Origin: Pseudomonas serboccidentalis
Lineage (GTDB): Bacteria; Pseudomonadota; Gammaproteobacteria; Pseudomonadales; Pseudomonadaceae
Assembly: GCF_028830055.1 (NCBI RefSeq)
Contig: NZ_CP101655.1
Span: 3,167,129-3,231,128 of the forward strand
Direction of reading: 5' to 3'
DNA length: 64,000 nucleotides
Of the stretch, positions 26,723 to 34,281 are shown in pieces. Each line of letters begins with the position of its first letter. Within the stretch, counting starts at the first letter, position 1. Below the pieces are notes generated by a model that saw only the letters and a program-made list of their open reading frames with translations, was not told the origin of the DNA and made no database searches. The translations under genes were made by a program, and so were the position numbers.

Positions 26723-27784
26723 TTGCGGGTATTGTTGATCAAGACTTCATCGCTGGGCGACGTGATTCATGCGTTGCCAGCGCTGACCGACGCGGCCCGG
26801 GCCATCCCCGGGATCAAGTTCGACTGGGTGGTGGAAGAGGGCTTCGCCGAGATCCCGACCTGGCACCCGGCCGTCGACAAGGTGATTGCGGTGGCCATCC
26901 GCCGCTGGCGCAAGAACCTCTGGCAGACCCTCAAGAGCGGCGAGTGGAAACGCTTCAAGCAAAGCGTGCGCGCCAACAAGTATGACCTGGTGATCGATGC
27001 TCAAGGCCTGCTGAAAAGTGCCTGGCTGACCCGCTACGTCAAAGCCCCGGTGGCTGGTCTCGACAAGGGATCGGCGCGCGAGCCGATCGCTGCGCGTTTT
27101 TATGACCGCAAACTGGCCGTGGCCCGTGGTCAGCATGCTGTCGAACGCGTGCGGCAGTTGTTCGCCATCGCCCTCGGTTATGACCTGCCCAAGGGGCTGG
27201 GCGACTATGGCCTCAACGTCGAGCGTCTGGTGGAGTTGCCACGCAAGAGCGCGTTCGTGGTGTTCCTGCACGGCACCACATGGGACACCAAACACTGGCC
27301 GGAAGCCTATTGGCGCGAGCTGACCGAACGGGTCGGCTACCTGGGCGTCGGGGTCAAACTGCCGTGGGGCAACCCGCTGGAGAAGGCCCGCGCCGAGCGT
27401 ATTGCCGCCGGTTTCAAACACGCCGAAGTGTTGCCGAAGCTGAATCTGGCCGGCGTCGGCAAAGTGCTGGCCGGTGCCCAGGCGTGCGTGGCGGTCGACA
27501 CCGGTCTCGGTCATCTGGCGGCCGCGCTGGATGTACCGACGATTTCGCTGTTCGGCCCGACCAACCCGGGCCTGACCGGCGCCTACGGCAAGGTGCAGAT
27601 TCACATGGCCAGTGATTTCCCCTGCGCCCCTTGCCTGCAAAAGAAATGTACCTATCAACCGACCGCGCAGGATGCCCGTCAGTTTGACCTGAAGCGTGAA
27701 CAGCCTCTGTGCTTCACGCGTCTGAACCCCGAGCGTGTCGCCAGCCGACTGAGCACGTTGTTAATGGCTGAGGAACTGCGCTGA
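26723..27784 (+). CDS. waaC: WaaC: ADP-heptose:LPS heptosyltransferase I
   Basis: Adds the first heptose to Kdo. 353 residues, family 9. The N-terminus MRVLLIKTSSLGDVIHALPA fixes the start at TTG 26723, with a GAGG ribosome site lying within the last codons of waaF. An earlier in-frame ATG at 26678 would add 15 unrelated residues. Other blocks are YDLVIDAQGLLKSAWLTRYV, FLHGTTWDTKHWPEAYW and ACVAVDTGLGHLAAALDVPT, with FGPTNP. It overlaps the waaG start codon by one base, so the pair is translationally coupled. Confidence 0.95.
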   Translation: MRVLLIKTSSLGDVIHALPALTDAARAIPGIKFDWVVEEGFAEIPTWHPAVDKVIAVAIRRWRKNLWQTLKSGEWKRFKQSVRANKYDLVIDAQGLLKSAWLTRYVKAPVAGLDKGSAREPIAARFYDRKLAVARGQHAVERVRQLFAIALGYDLPKGLGDYGLNVERLVELPRKSAFVVFLHGTTWDTKHWPEAYWRELTERVGYLGVGVKLPWGNPLEKARAERIAAGFKHAEVLPKLNLAGVGKVLAGAQACVAVDTGLGHLAAALDVPTISLFGPTNPGLTGAYGKVQIHMASDFPCAPCLQKKCTYQPTAQDARQFDLKREQPLCFTRLNPERVASRLSTLLMAEELR

Positions 27785-28905
27785 TGCAATTGGCATTCGT
27801 CCTGTACAAATATTTTCCGTTCGGTGGCTTGCAGCGCGATTTCATGCGCATCGCCCTCGAATGCCAGAAGCGCGGTCACCAGATTCGCGTCTACACCCTG
27901 ATCTGGGAAGGCGACGTGCCGCCCGGTTTTGAAGTGCTGGTGGCGCCGGTCAAGGCGTTCTTCAACCATCGACGCAACGAGAAACTCACCGCGTGGATGG
28001 AAGCGGACCTGGCCAAGCGTCCCGTGGATCGACTGATCGGATTCAACAAGATGCCGGGGCTGGACGTCTACTACGCCGCCGACGGCTGCTTCGAAGACAA
28101 GGCGCAGAACCTGCGTCACTCGCTGTACCGCCGCTGGGGCCGTTATCGCCACTTCGCCGAGTACGAGCGCGCGGTGTTCGCCAAAGACGCGAAAACCGAA
28201 GTGTTGATGATTTCCGAAGTGCAGCAACCGCTGTTCATCAAGCATTACGACACGCCGCTTGAGCGCTTCCACCTGCTGCCGCCGGGCATTGCCCAGGATC
28301 GTCGGCGCCCGGCGGATGCCGATGAGATTCGCGCCGGTTTCCGCGCCGAATTCAACCTCAAGGACGACGAACTGCTGCTGGTGCAGATCGGTTCCGGGTT
28401 CAAGACCAAAGGCGTCGATCGCAGCCTCAAGGCGCTGGCCGCATTGCCCGCCGAGCTGAAGAAACGCACCCGGCTGTTTGTAATCGGCCAGGATGACCCC
28501 AAATTGTTCCAGATGCAGAGTGCAACTTTGGGCCTGGGCGACAACGTGACGTTCCTCAAGGGCCGCAGCGATATCCCGCGTTTTCTGCTCGGTGCCGATC
28601 TGTTGATCCATCCGGCGTACAACGAAAACACCGGTACGGTGCTGCTCGAAGCGCTGGTGGCGGGTTTGCCGGTGCTGGTCAGCGCGGTCTGCGGTTACGC
28701 CCATTACATTGCCGAGGCGGACGCCGGGCGCGTGCTGGACGAGCCGTTCGATCAGGCGCAGCTCACCCAATACCTGATCGACATGTTGGGCGACGCCTCT
28801 GCACGCGCGGCCTGGAGCCGCAATGGTCTGGCCTTCGCCGAGACGGCCGACCTCTATAGCATGCCGCAGCACGCGGCCGATGTGATTCTGGCGGAGCACG
28901 CTTAA
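27784..28905 (+). CDS. waaG: WaaG: LPS core glycosyltransferase (GT4)
   Basis: 373-residue GT-B enzyme that adds the first outer-core sugar to heptose II. It begins MQLAFVLYKYFPFGGLQRDF, the WaaG signature loop. IGFNKMPGLDVYYAADGCFE is highly typical. The GT4 donor motif is HPAYNENTGTVLLEALVAGL, with the E-x7-E spacing expected of retaining enzymes. Its ATG overlaps the waaC stop, and waaP follows with no gap. Confidence 0.95.
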   Translation: MQLAFVLYKYFPFGGLQRDFMRIALECQKRGHQIRVYTLIWEGDVPPGFEVLVAPVKAFFNHRRNEKLTAWMEADLAKRPVDRLIGFNKMPGLDVYYAADGCFEDKAQNLRHSLYRRWGRYRHFAEYERAVFAKDAKTEVLMISEVQQPLFIKHYDTPLERFHLLPPGIAQDRRRPADADEIRAGFRAEFNLKDDELLLVQIGSGFKTKGVDRSLKALAALPAELKKRTRLFVIGQDDPKLFQMQSATLGLGDNVTFLKGRSDIPRFLLGADLLIHPAYNENTGTVLLEALVAGLPVLVSAVCGYAHYIAEADAGRVLDEPFDQAQLTQYLIDMLGDASARAAWSRNGLAFAETADLYSMPQHAADVILAEHA

Positions 28906-29712
28906 ATGAAGTTGATGCTGGCTGAACCGTTCAAGAGCCTATGGGCCGGGCGCGATCCGTTCGCCGAAGTCGAAGGCTTGCAGGGCGAGGTCTACCGCGA
29001 GCTGGAAGCTCGACGGACGCTGCGCACGGAAGTCGATGGCAACGGATTTTTCGTCAAGATCCACCGTGGCATCGGCTGGGGCGAAATCTTCAAGAACCTG
29101 CTGACCGCCAAGCTTCCGGTGCTCGGCGCGGGTCAGGAGTGGAAGGCGATCCAGCGTCTGCAGGAAGTCGGCGTGCCGACCATGACCGCTGTCGCCTACG
29201 GCGAGAAGGGCAGCAACCCGGCCGATCAGCATTCGTTCATCGTCACCGAAGAGCTGGCGCCGACCATCAGCCTTGAAGACTTCAGCATCGACTGGGTCAA
29301 GCAGCCGCCGGAGCCCACGCTCAAGCGGGCGCTGATCGCTGAAGTCGCGCGCATGACCGGCATGATGCACCGCGCCGGAGTCAACCATCGCGACTGCTAC
29401 ATCTGCCACTTCCTGCTGCACACCGACAAGCCGGTCACCCCGCAGAGCTTCAAGCTGTCGGTGATCGACCTGCACCGTGCCCAGACCCGTCCAAAGATCA
29501 CTCAACGTTGGCGCAACAAGGACCTGGCGGCGCTGTATTTTTCGGCGCTGGATATCGGCCTGACCCGTCGCGACAAGCTGCGTTTCCTCAAAGGCTATTT
29601 CCAGCAACCGCTGCGGCAGATCCTGGCCGAAGAAGCGCCGCTGCTGAGCTGGCTCGAAGGCAAGGCCAACAAGCTCTACGCGCGTAAACAGCGTTACGGG
29701 GATGCGCTCTGA
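28906..29712 (+). CDS. waaP: WaaP: LPS core heptose I kinase
   Basis: 268 residues. Phosphorylates heptose I of the inner core, needed for outer-membrane stability and, in P. aeruginosa, for viability. MKLMLAEPFKSLWAGRDPFAEV is the family start. Kinase features are VKIHRGIGWGEIFKNLLTAK with the ATP-binding Lys, MMHRAGVNHRDCYICHFLL with the catalytic HRD Asp, and KLSVIDLHRAQ with the metal-binding Asp. Contiguous with waaG, and overlapping the next gene by one base. Confidence 0.95.
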   Translation: MKLMLAEPFKSLWAGRDPFAEVEGLQGEVYRELEARRTLRTEVDGNGFFVKIHRGIGWGEIFKNLLTAKLPVLGAGQEWKAIQRLQEVGVPTMTAVAYGEKGSNPADQHSFIVTEELAPTISLEDFSIDWVKQPPEPTLKRALIAEVARMTGMMHRAGVNHRDCYICHFLLHTDKPVTPQSFKLSVIDLHRAQTRPKITQRWRNKDLAALYFSALDIGLTRRDKLRFLKGYFQQPLRQILAEEAPLLSWLEGKANKLYARKQRYGDAL

Positions 29713-30446
29713 TGGCGGGTTGGACTCTGGAGCCGCAATACAGCGATCTGGTCGACGATTTTGGCAGCCTCGAAGCGGTGTTTGCCCTGCAGGGCGAGCG
29801 CCTGACCCGCGACCCGCTGTCCGAAGTCATCCGCGTGCAGCGCAACGGCGTCAACTATTACGTCAAACGCTACGTCGGCGCCGGTAAAGGTTTGCGCCGT
29901 TACCTGGGCAAGCCACGAGTGAAGATGGAGTGGCAGAACCTCAAGCGCTTCGCCAAGTGGGGCATTCCCACCGCCGAAGTGGTGGCTTGGGGCCTGGAAC
30001 GACGTGGCGCCGCTTATGCCCGTGGAGCGATGATCACCCGCGAGCTGCCGCGCACCGAAGACCTCTCGGCGCTGGCCGAACGCAACGATCCCAAGCTCAA
30101 GGATCGCGGCTGGGTCGATGGCATCAGCCGGCAATTGGCGGTGTACACCCGAACCATGCACGATCAGCGCTTCACCCATAACGATCTGAAGTGGCGCAAT
30201 CTGCTGATCGACGATCAGGCGCAACTGTTTCTGATCGACTGCCCGAATGGCGATTTCTGGCGCGGCTTCTGGCTCAAGTACCGGATCACCAAAGACCTGG
30301 CCTGCCTCGACAAGGTGGCCAAATATCACCTGTCGAACACCCAGCGCCTGCGCTTCTACCTGCAATACCGCGGACGTGATCGGCTCAATGCCGCCGACAA
30401 GAAACGGATTCGTCACGTGGTGAGATTTTTCGAGGGACGCGAATGA
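29712..30446 (+). CDS. LPS kinase-like protein (InaA/WapP position)
   Basis: 244 residues of the Kdo/WaaP kinase superfamily, in the place of P. aeruginosa PA5008 (wapP, as I recall it). The ATP-binding part is NGVNYYVKRYVGAGKGLRRY. The catalytic loop RFTHNDLKWRNLLI keeps the Asp and the metal-binding Asn, and LFLIDCPNGDF keeps the second Asp. It is therefore likely active and likely phosphorylates an inner-core heptose. It starts on the last base of waaP and overlaps the next gene by four bases. Confidence 0.88.
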   Translation: MAGWTLEPQYSDLVDDFGSLEAVFALQGERLTRDPLSEVIRVQRNGVNYYVKRYVGAGKGLRRYLGKPRVKMEWQNLKRFAKWGIPTAEVVAWGLERRGAAYARGAMITRELPRTEDLSALAERNDPKLKDRGWVDGISRQLAVYTRTMHDQRFTHNDLKWRNLLIDDQAQLFLIDCPNGDFWRGFWLKYRITKDLACLDKVAKYHLSNTQRLRFYLQYRGRDRLNAADKKRIRHVVRFFEGRE

Positions 30447-31195
30447 CTGATTTCCTGGCCGCTGAAGACCGGGCGCTGCTTGAGCGTCATGGCCTCGGCA
30501 CTTTCGATGCGCTCTGGGCCAAACAGCTCGAAGCGGTGGACGAGCCGAACACCGATGGCGGTGGCTGGAGCAGCGTGTTTCGCCTGGAGCTGGACGGGCA
30601 GGCCTATTACCTCAAGCGGCAGAGCAATTATCTGACCCGCACCCTGCATGCACCGTTCGGCGAGCCCAGTTTCGCCCGCGAGTTTCGCAATATCAGCCGT
30701 TACAACAAATTGGGGATTCCTGCGCTGCAGGCGGCGTTCTTCGGTGAGCGCAAGGTCAAGGGTGACGTTCACGCGATCCTGCTGACCCGCGCCCTCGACG
30801 GCTGGGACGACCTCGATTCGCTGTTGCAGCGCTGGTCCGAGCTGACCGCCGCGCAGCAGTCGGCGATTCTCCAGGCCTGCGGGCAACTGGCGCGCCAGCT
30901 GCACGGCGTGCGTCAGGTGCACGGCTGCTTTTACCCGAAACACATCTTTTTGCAGGCTGATGGCGAGCGCTATCGGGCGCAACTGATCGACCTGGAAAAG
31001 ACCCGGCCACTGCTGTTCGGTCAGCGTGATCGGGTCAAGGACCTGGAGCCACTGCTGCGTCGCGCACCTGAATGGAGCGAGGCGCAATTGCGCGAATTGC
31101 TCGCGGCGTATCTCGATCAGCCAATCGACAGTTCGCTGGTCGACAGTTGGGTTTCACGACTGACCGCACGTCGCAGTCGCAAGGAGACCCGTTGA
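30443..31195 (+). CDS. LPS kinase-like protein with altered catalytic loop
   Basis: 250 residues of the same superfamily, in the position of PA5007. GQAYYLKRQSNYLTRTLHAP carries a plausible ATP Lys, and AQLIDLEKTRPLLFG keeps the metal Asp. The catalytic-loop equivalent reads VHGCFYPKHIFLQ. Aligned on the WaaP HRDCYICHFLL, the catalytic Asp is replaced by Cys. It could be a pseudokinase or could use a different base. The ATG overlaps the preceding stop (ATGA), and it overlaps the next gene by one base. Confidence 0.85.
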   Translation: MTDFLAAEDRALLERHGLGTFDALWAKQLEAVDEPNTDGGGWSSVFRLELDGQAYYLKRQSNYLTRTLHAPFGEPSFAREFRNISRYNKLGIPALQAAFFGERKVKGDVHAILLTRALDGWDDLDSLLQRWSELTAAQQSAILQACGQLARQLHGVRQVHGCFYPKHIFLQADGERYRAQLIDLEKTRPLLFGQRDRVKDLEPLLRRAPEWSEAQLRELLAAYLDQPIDSSLVDSWVSRLTARRSRKETR

Positions 31196-32646
31196 TGCAG
31201 TTGTCCGAACTGAAAAACGCCGGACGCACGCCGAGTCTGCCGCTGACGATCACCCTCGCCGATGCGGCAGGCCCCGCGGATCTGCAGTTGCTGAGCCTGC
31301 TGCGGGTGTTGCCCGGGCAGCGCTATGTCGGTGCCGGGGTCTGGCGCGGGCGGCCGGTGCTGGCCAAATTGCTGGTGGGCAGCAAGGCCGCGCGGCACTT
31401 TCAGCGTGAGCTGGCGGGCGTCAAGTTGCTCGCCGGCCAAGGCCTGACCACACCGTTGCTGTTGGCCGATGGCTTGCAGGACGGTGAGGGCGGCTGGCTG
31501 CTCTTCGAATTTCTTGAAAACGCCGAAAGCCTCGGTGATGCCTGGCAGCAGGTCGAATCGCTGCCAGTGCTGGCGGACGAGCAATCGGCGGTACTGGCCG
31601 AGGCGCTGGGGGCCATCGGTCAGCTGCATGGCAAGGGCCTGTGGCAGGAAGATCTGCACCTGGACAACCTGTTGCGCCATGGCGGTCAGTTGTACCTGAT
31701 CGATGGCGCGGGGATTTGCGCCGAGACCGCCGGTCAACCGTTGTCGCGGCAGAAGGTGCTGGAAAATCTCGGGGTGTTTTTCGCCCAGTTGCCCAAGTCG
31801 CTGGAGCCGTTCACCGAAGAATTACTGGTGTATTACCTGCTGAGCAACAGCGAGCATGCGCTACCGCTGGAAGCGTTGCAGAAGCAGATCGCCAAGGTTC
31901 GCGCCTGGCGCCTGAAGGATTACCTGATCAAGGTTGGCCGCGAATGCACCTTGTTCAGTGTGCGGCGCGGTGCGTTTGGCCTGCGGGCGATCCGTCGCGA
32001 GGAAGAGGTGGCGATGCTGCCGGTACTGGAGCAGGCCGATGCGCTGCTCGATCAGGGCCATCTGTACAAGACCGGTGGTGCGGCGAGCGTTGGCAAGGTC
32101 GAAGTGGCCGGGCGTACGCTGGTGATCAAACGCTACAACATCAAAGGCTTTGCGCACTGGCTCAAGCGCTTCTGGCGTCCGAGCCGCGCGTGGCACTCGT
32201 GGCGTGAAGGCAATCGCCTGGCGTTTCTCGGCATCGCCACGCCGAAACCGCTGGCGGTGCTGGAAAAGCGCTTTCTGTGGTTGCGCAGCCGCGCCTATCT
32301 GGTGACCGAGTTCCTGCCGGGGCCGGACATCATCGAGCGCTTCGCGCCGTACGTCGAAAGTGGCGCGGCGCCGGAGTCCGAATTGTTGGCGCTGGATCAA
32401 CTGTTTGCGCGGCTGATCGCCGAGCGCATCAGCCATGGCGACTTCAAGGGCCATAACCTGTTCTGGCAGGAGGATCGCTGGGCATTGATCGACCTGGATT
32501 CGATGTGTCAGCACGCGTCTGTCAGCAGTTTTGCGCCGGCTTATGCGCGGGATCGGGCGCGGTTCATGCGTAACTGGCCCGAGAGCAGCGCGCTGTATCA
32601 GGTGATCGATCAGCGGTTACCCAAGGACATCTCCAGCGCTAACTGA
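31195..32646 (+). CDS. Protein with two LPS-kinase-like domains (PA5006 position)
   Basis: 483 residues. Two kinase-like units are seen in tandem. The first (about 20-230) has HGKGLWQEDLHLDNLL and LYLIDGAGI. The second (about 285-470) has KVEVAGRTLVIKRYNIKGFA, ERISHGDFKGHNLFW and WALIDLDSM. Both catalytic loops keep the Asp and Asn. The start at ATG 31195 overlaps the previous stop; the frame is open further upstream inside the preceding gene but codes for its shadow. Last gene of the uninterrupted core operon (waaF to here); a REP copy and new genes follow. Confidence 0.85.
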   Translation: MQLSELKNAGRTPSLPLTITLADAAGPADLQLLSLLRVLPGQRYVGAGVWRGRPVLAKLLVGSKAARHFQRELAGVKLLAGQGLTTPLLLADGLQDGEGGWLLFEFLENAESLGDAWQQVESLPVLADEQSAVLAEALGAIGQLHGKGLWQEDLHLDNLLRHGGQLYLIDGAGICAETAGQPLSRQKVLENLGVFFAQLPKSLEPFTEELLVYYLLSNSEHALPLEALQKQIAKVRAWRLKDYLIKVGRECTLFSVRRGAFGLRAIRREEEVAMLPVLEQADALLDQGHLYKTGGAASVGKVEVAGRTLVIKRYNIKGFAHWLKRFWRPSRAWHSWREGNRLAFLGIATPKPLAVLEKRFLWLRSRAYLVTEFLPGPDIIERFAPYVESGAAPESELLALDQLFARLIAERISHGDFKGHNLFWQEDRWALIDLDSMCQHASVSSFAPAYARDRARFMRNWPESSALYQVIDQRLPKDISSAN

Positions 32647-32650
32647 AACC

Positions 32651-32716
32651 CTTCGCCAGCAGGCTGCTCCCACATTGGAATGCATTCCCCTGTAGGAGTG
32701 AGCCTGCTCGCGATGA
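32651..32716. repeat. Imperfect REPIN, GTAGGAGTGAGCC family
   Basis: The right arm (GTAGGAGTGAGCCTGCTCGCGATGAGG) is whole. The left arm is shortened (CTTCGCCAGCAGGCTGCTCCCACA), so pairing is partial. It marks the end of the waaF operon. The rest of the gap to 32859 holds nothing recognised. Confidence 0.75.
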
Positions 32717-32859
32717 GGCTTTAACCCCCCCAAAAAAATTCCCCTTGAGCAATGACGGACAAACACCACTGACTTGTCCTACAGCTTCTCCAGAAGCCAT
32801 GAACTGTGCCCGCCCCAGCCCAGATGCTAGCTTGCCCTGACCACTTCGGAGGGCAAAAC

Positions 32860-33195
32860 TTGACCATCAAAAAGGCTGTAGCGTTGGGCGCCTGCTCATG
32901 GGTTTTATCCGGTTGCGGCTCCGCCGCCTCGGTGCTGCAAATGGACGCCGACGTCGCCCGCGACCTGCGCAAACAGAAAACCTACTGCCAATCGATTCCA
33001 CGGATCTACAGCGGTCTGGTATTCGATTTCTGCGTACTCAATGCCCCACCTGACCCTACCGGTGTGCTGCTGCCATTCGTGCTGCTGGATCTGCCGTTGT
33101 CCGGTGTGCTGGACACGGTGGTGCTGCCGTATACGATTTATCAACAGGTCGTGGATGGCAATATCAGCATCTATTGGCGATCGGATCGCGGGTGA
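32860..33195 (+). CDS. YceK/YidQ-type lipoprotein
   Basis: 111 residues. A signal peptide ends in a lipobox, VLSGC (about residue 18), so the mature protein begins with an acylated Cys. YSGLVFDFCVLN, LLDLPLSGVLDTVVLPYTIY and the terminal end match small YceK/YidQ family lipoproteins, whose function is unknown. I chose TTG 32860 because GGAGGG lies 6 bases upstream and the signal peptide (MTIKKAVALGACSWVLSGC) starts exactly there; an upstream ATG at 32806 would spoil it. The DUF3800 gene starts 7 bases after its stop. Confidence 0.8.
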   Translation: MTIKKAVALGACSWVLSGCGSAASVLQMDADVARDLRKQKTYCQSIPRIYSGLVFDFCVLNAPPDPTGVLLPFVLLDLPLSGVLDTVVLPYTIYQQVVDGNISIYWRSDRG

Positions 33196-33201
33196 CCTGT
33201 T

Positions 33202-34056
33202 TTGCAGTTTTCTCTGTTTGAAAACCAGAGCGAGTCGCAAGCGATTGTCGAAGCGACAGCGCTTTTGTATCCGTCCGGAAGATACAGCGACTTCGTCATC
33301 TATGTTGATGAAAGCGGTGATCACGGAATGCAGAAGCTGGATCCCTATTACCCGATATTCGTGCTCGCTTTTTGCGTTTTTCACAAAAGACATTACTGCG
33401 AAAAGGTCATTCCGGCTGTCCAGAAATTCAAGTTCAACCATATGGGGCATGATCTGATCGGGCTGCATGAGCTCGAGATCCGAAAAGAAAAAGGAGCATT
33501 CTCCAGCCTGTTCACGTCCAGAGCGCACAAGCATGGCTTTCTTGACGAGCTGACCGGCATTATCGAGGCCAGCAATTTCGTCCTGATCAGTTGCGTCATC
33601 GACAAGGCCTTGCTTCGTGAAAAGCAGGCATTTGCTGACAACCCCTATCACTTGGCTCTCGGCTTCTGTCTGGAAACGCTGCATGAGTTTTTGCAGGAAA
33701 AGCATCAACAAAAAGCGTTAACACATGTGATTTTCGAGCGGCGAGGCAAGCGCGAAGATAACGAGCTTGAGTTGGAATTCCGTAGGGTATGTGGTGGGGC
33801 GAACCGATTGGGTATTCAGATGCCGTTTGACATCGTCTTCGCCACAAAACAAGTGAATTCCACCGGATTGCAGCTGGCTGATCTTGTTGCGAGACCCATC
33901 GGCATGAGCGTTTTGAGGCCGGGTCAGGAAAATCGAGCGTTTGACGTGCTCAAGCGCAAGTTCTACTGCAGCGGTGGGCGGCACAATGTCGGAGAAGGTT
34001 TCGAGAATTGGGGGTTGAAGCTTTTCCCGCCCTCAGAAAGCGAAAAGCCCCGGTGA
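33202..34056 (+). CDS. DUF3800 domain protein (RNase H-like fold)
   Basis: 284 residues with the DUF3800 pattern: FVIYVDESGDHG near residue 37 (the Asp-Glu-Ser-Gly acidic motif), a central HELEIRKEKG, VIFERRGKREDNELELEF, and TGLQLADLVARPIG toward the end. DUF3800 proteins are widespread, often near mobile or defence genes, and their activity is not established; the acidic residues recall RNase H-like nucleases. The best start is TTG 33202, since no ATG occurs before residue 45. Its base composition is lower in GC than the LPS genes on both sides. The stop codon lies inside a hairpin (34047-34068). It splits the LPS core genes, so it looks like an insertion. Confidence 0.85.
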   Translation: MQFSLFENQSESQAIVEATALLYPSGRYSDFVIYVDESGDHGMQKLDPYYPIFVLAFCVFHKRHYCEKVIPAVQKFKFNHMGHDLIGLHELEIRKEKGAFSSLFTSRAHKHGFLDELTGIIEASNFVLISCVIDKALLREKQAFADNPYHLALGFCLETLHEFLQEKHQQKALTHVIFERRGKREDNELELEFRRVCGGANRLGIQMPFDIVFATKQVNSTGLQLADLVARPIGMSVLRPGQENRAFDVLKRKFYCSGGRHNVGEGFENWGLKLFPPSESEKPR

Positions 34057-34100
34057 TCTCACCGAGGCATTAGCGCCGACCGGGATCCCCCAGTCCATTT
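34047..34100 (+). ncRNA. Structured 3' element of the DUF3800 gene
   Basis: A hairpin (34047-34068: CGGTGA pairing with TCACCG plus GCC with GGC) contains the TGA stop of the DUF3800 gene. A second hairpin follows at 34078-34095 (GAC-GGG against CCC-GTC). The linker ATTAGCGCC can pair with the first GGC. Conserved RNA motifs named DUF3800-I and onward have been described beside such genes, and this sequence type looks familiar to me, but I cannot assign the subtype. It could be an RNA partner, a 3' processing signal or a terminator; there is no T run. Confidence 0.5.
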
Positions 34101-34166
34101 GCACGTGAGTCTATGTTCAGAGGCTCGAGAGTGTCAACGCGAAGGCCCGCCAGTTCCGCTAGAGGC

Positions 34167-34190
34167 TTGTCGGCGCTTTTACGCTATAAT
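34167..34190 (+). promoter_or_regulatory. Putative promoter of the carbamoyltransferase operon
   Basis: A perfect TATAAT at 34185-34190 is the best -10 in the gap. TTGTCG at 34167 is a possible -35, but with only a 12-base spacer. The leader that would follow (about 34197-34281) contains two short hairpins (CTCGCCCGGTGCGAG and GGCGCATCGCGCC). Confidence 0.4.
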
Positions 34191-34281
34191 CCCGCCCTTT
34201 AGCTGTCTCTCGCCCGGTGCGAGGGCACATCAATTTTCAAGGCGCATCGCGCCTGAATGCAGACTAAAGAGGCTAGACCCT

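Noticed and set aside
34099..34281. N-terminal extension of the carbamoyltransferase
   Set aside because: The extra residues lie over the promoter and leader and do not match the family N-terminus; GTG 34282 has a good ribosome site.
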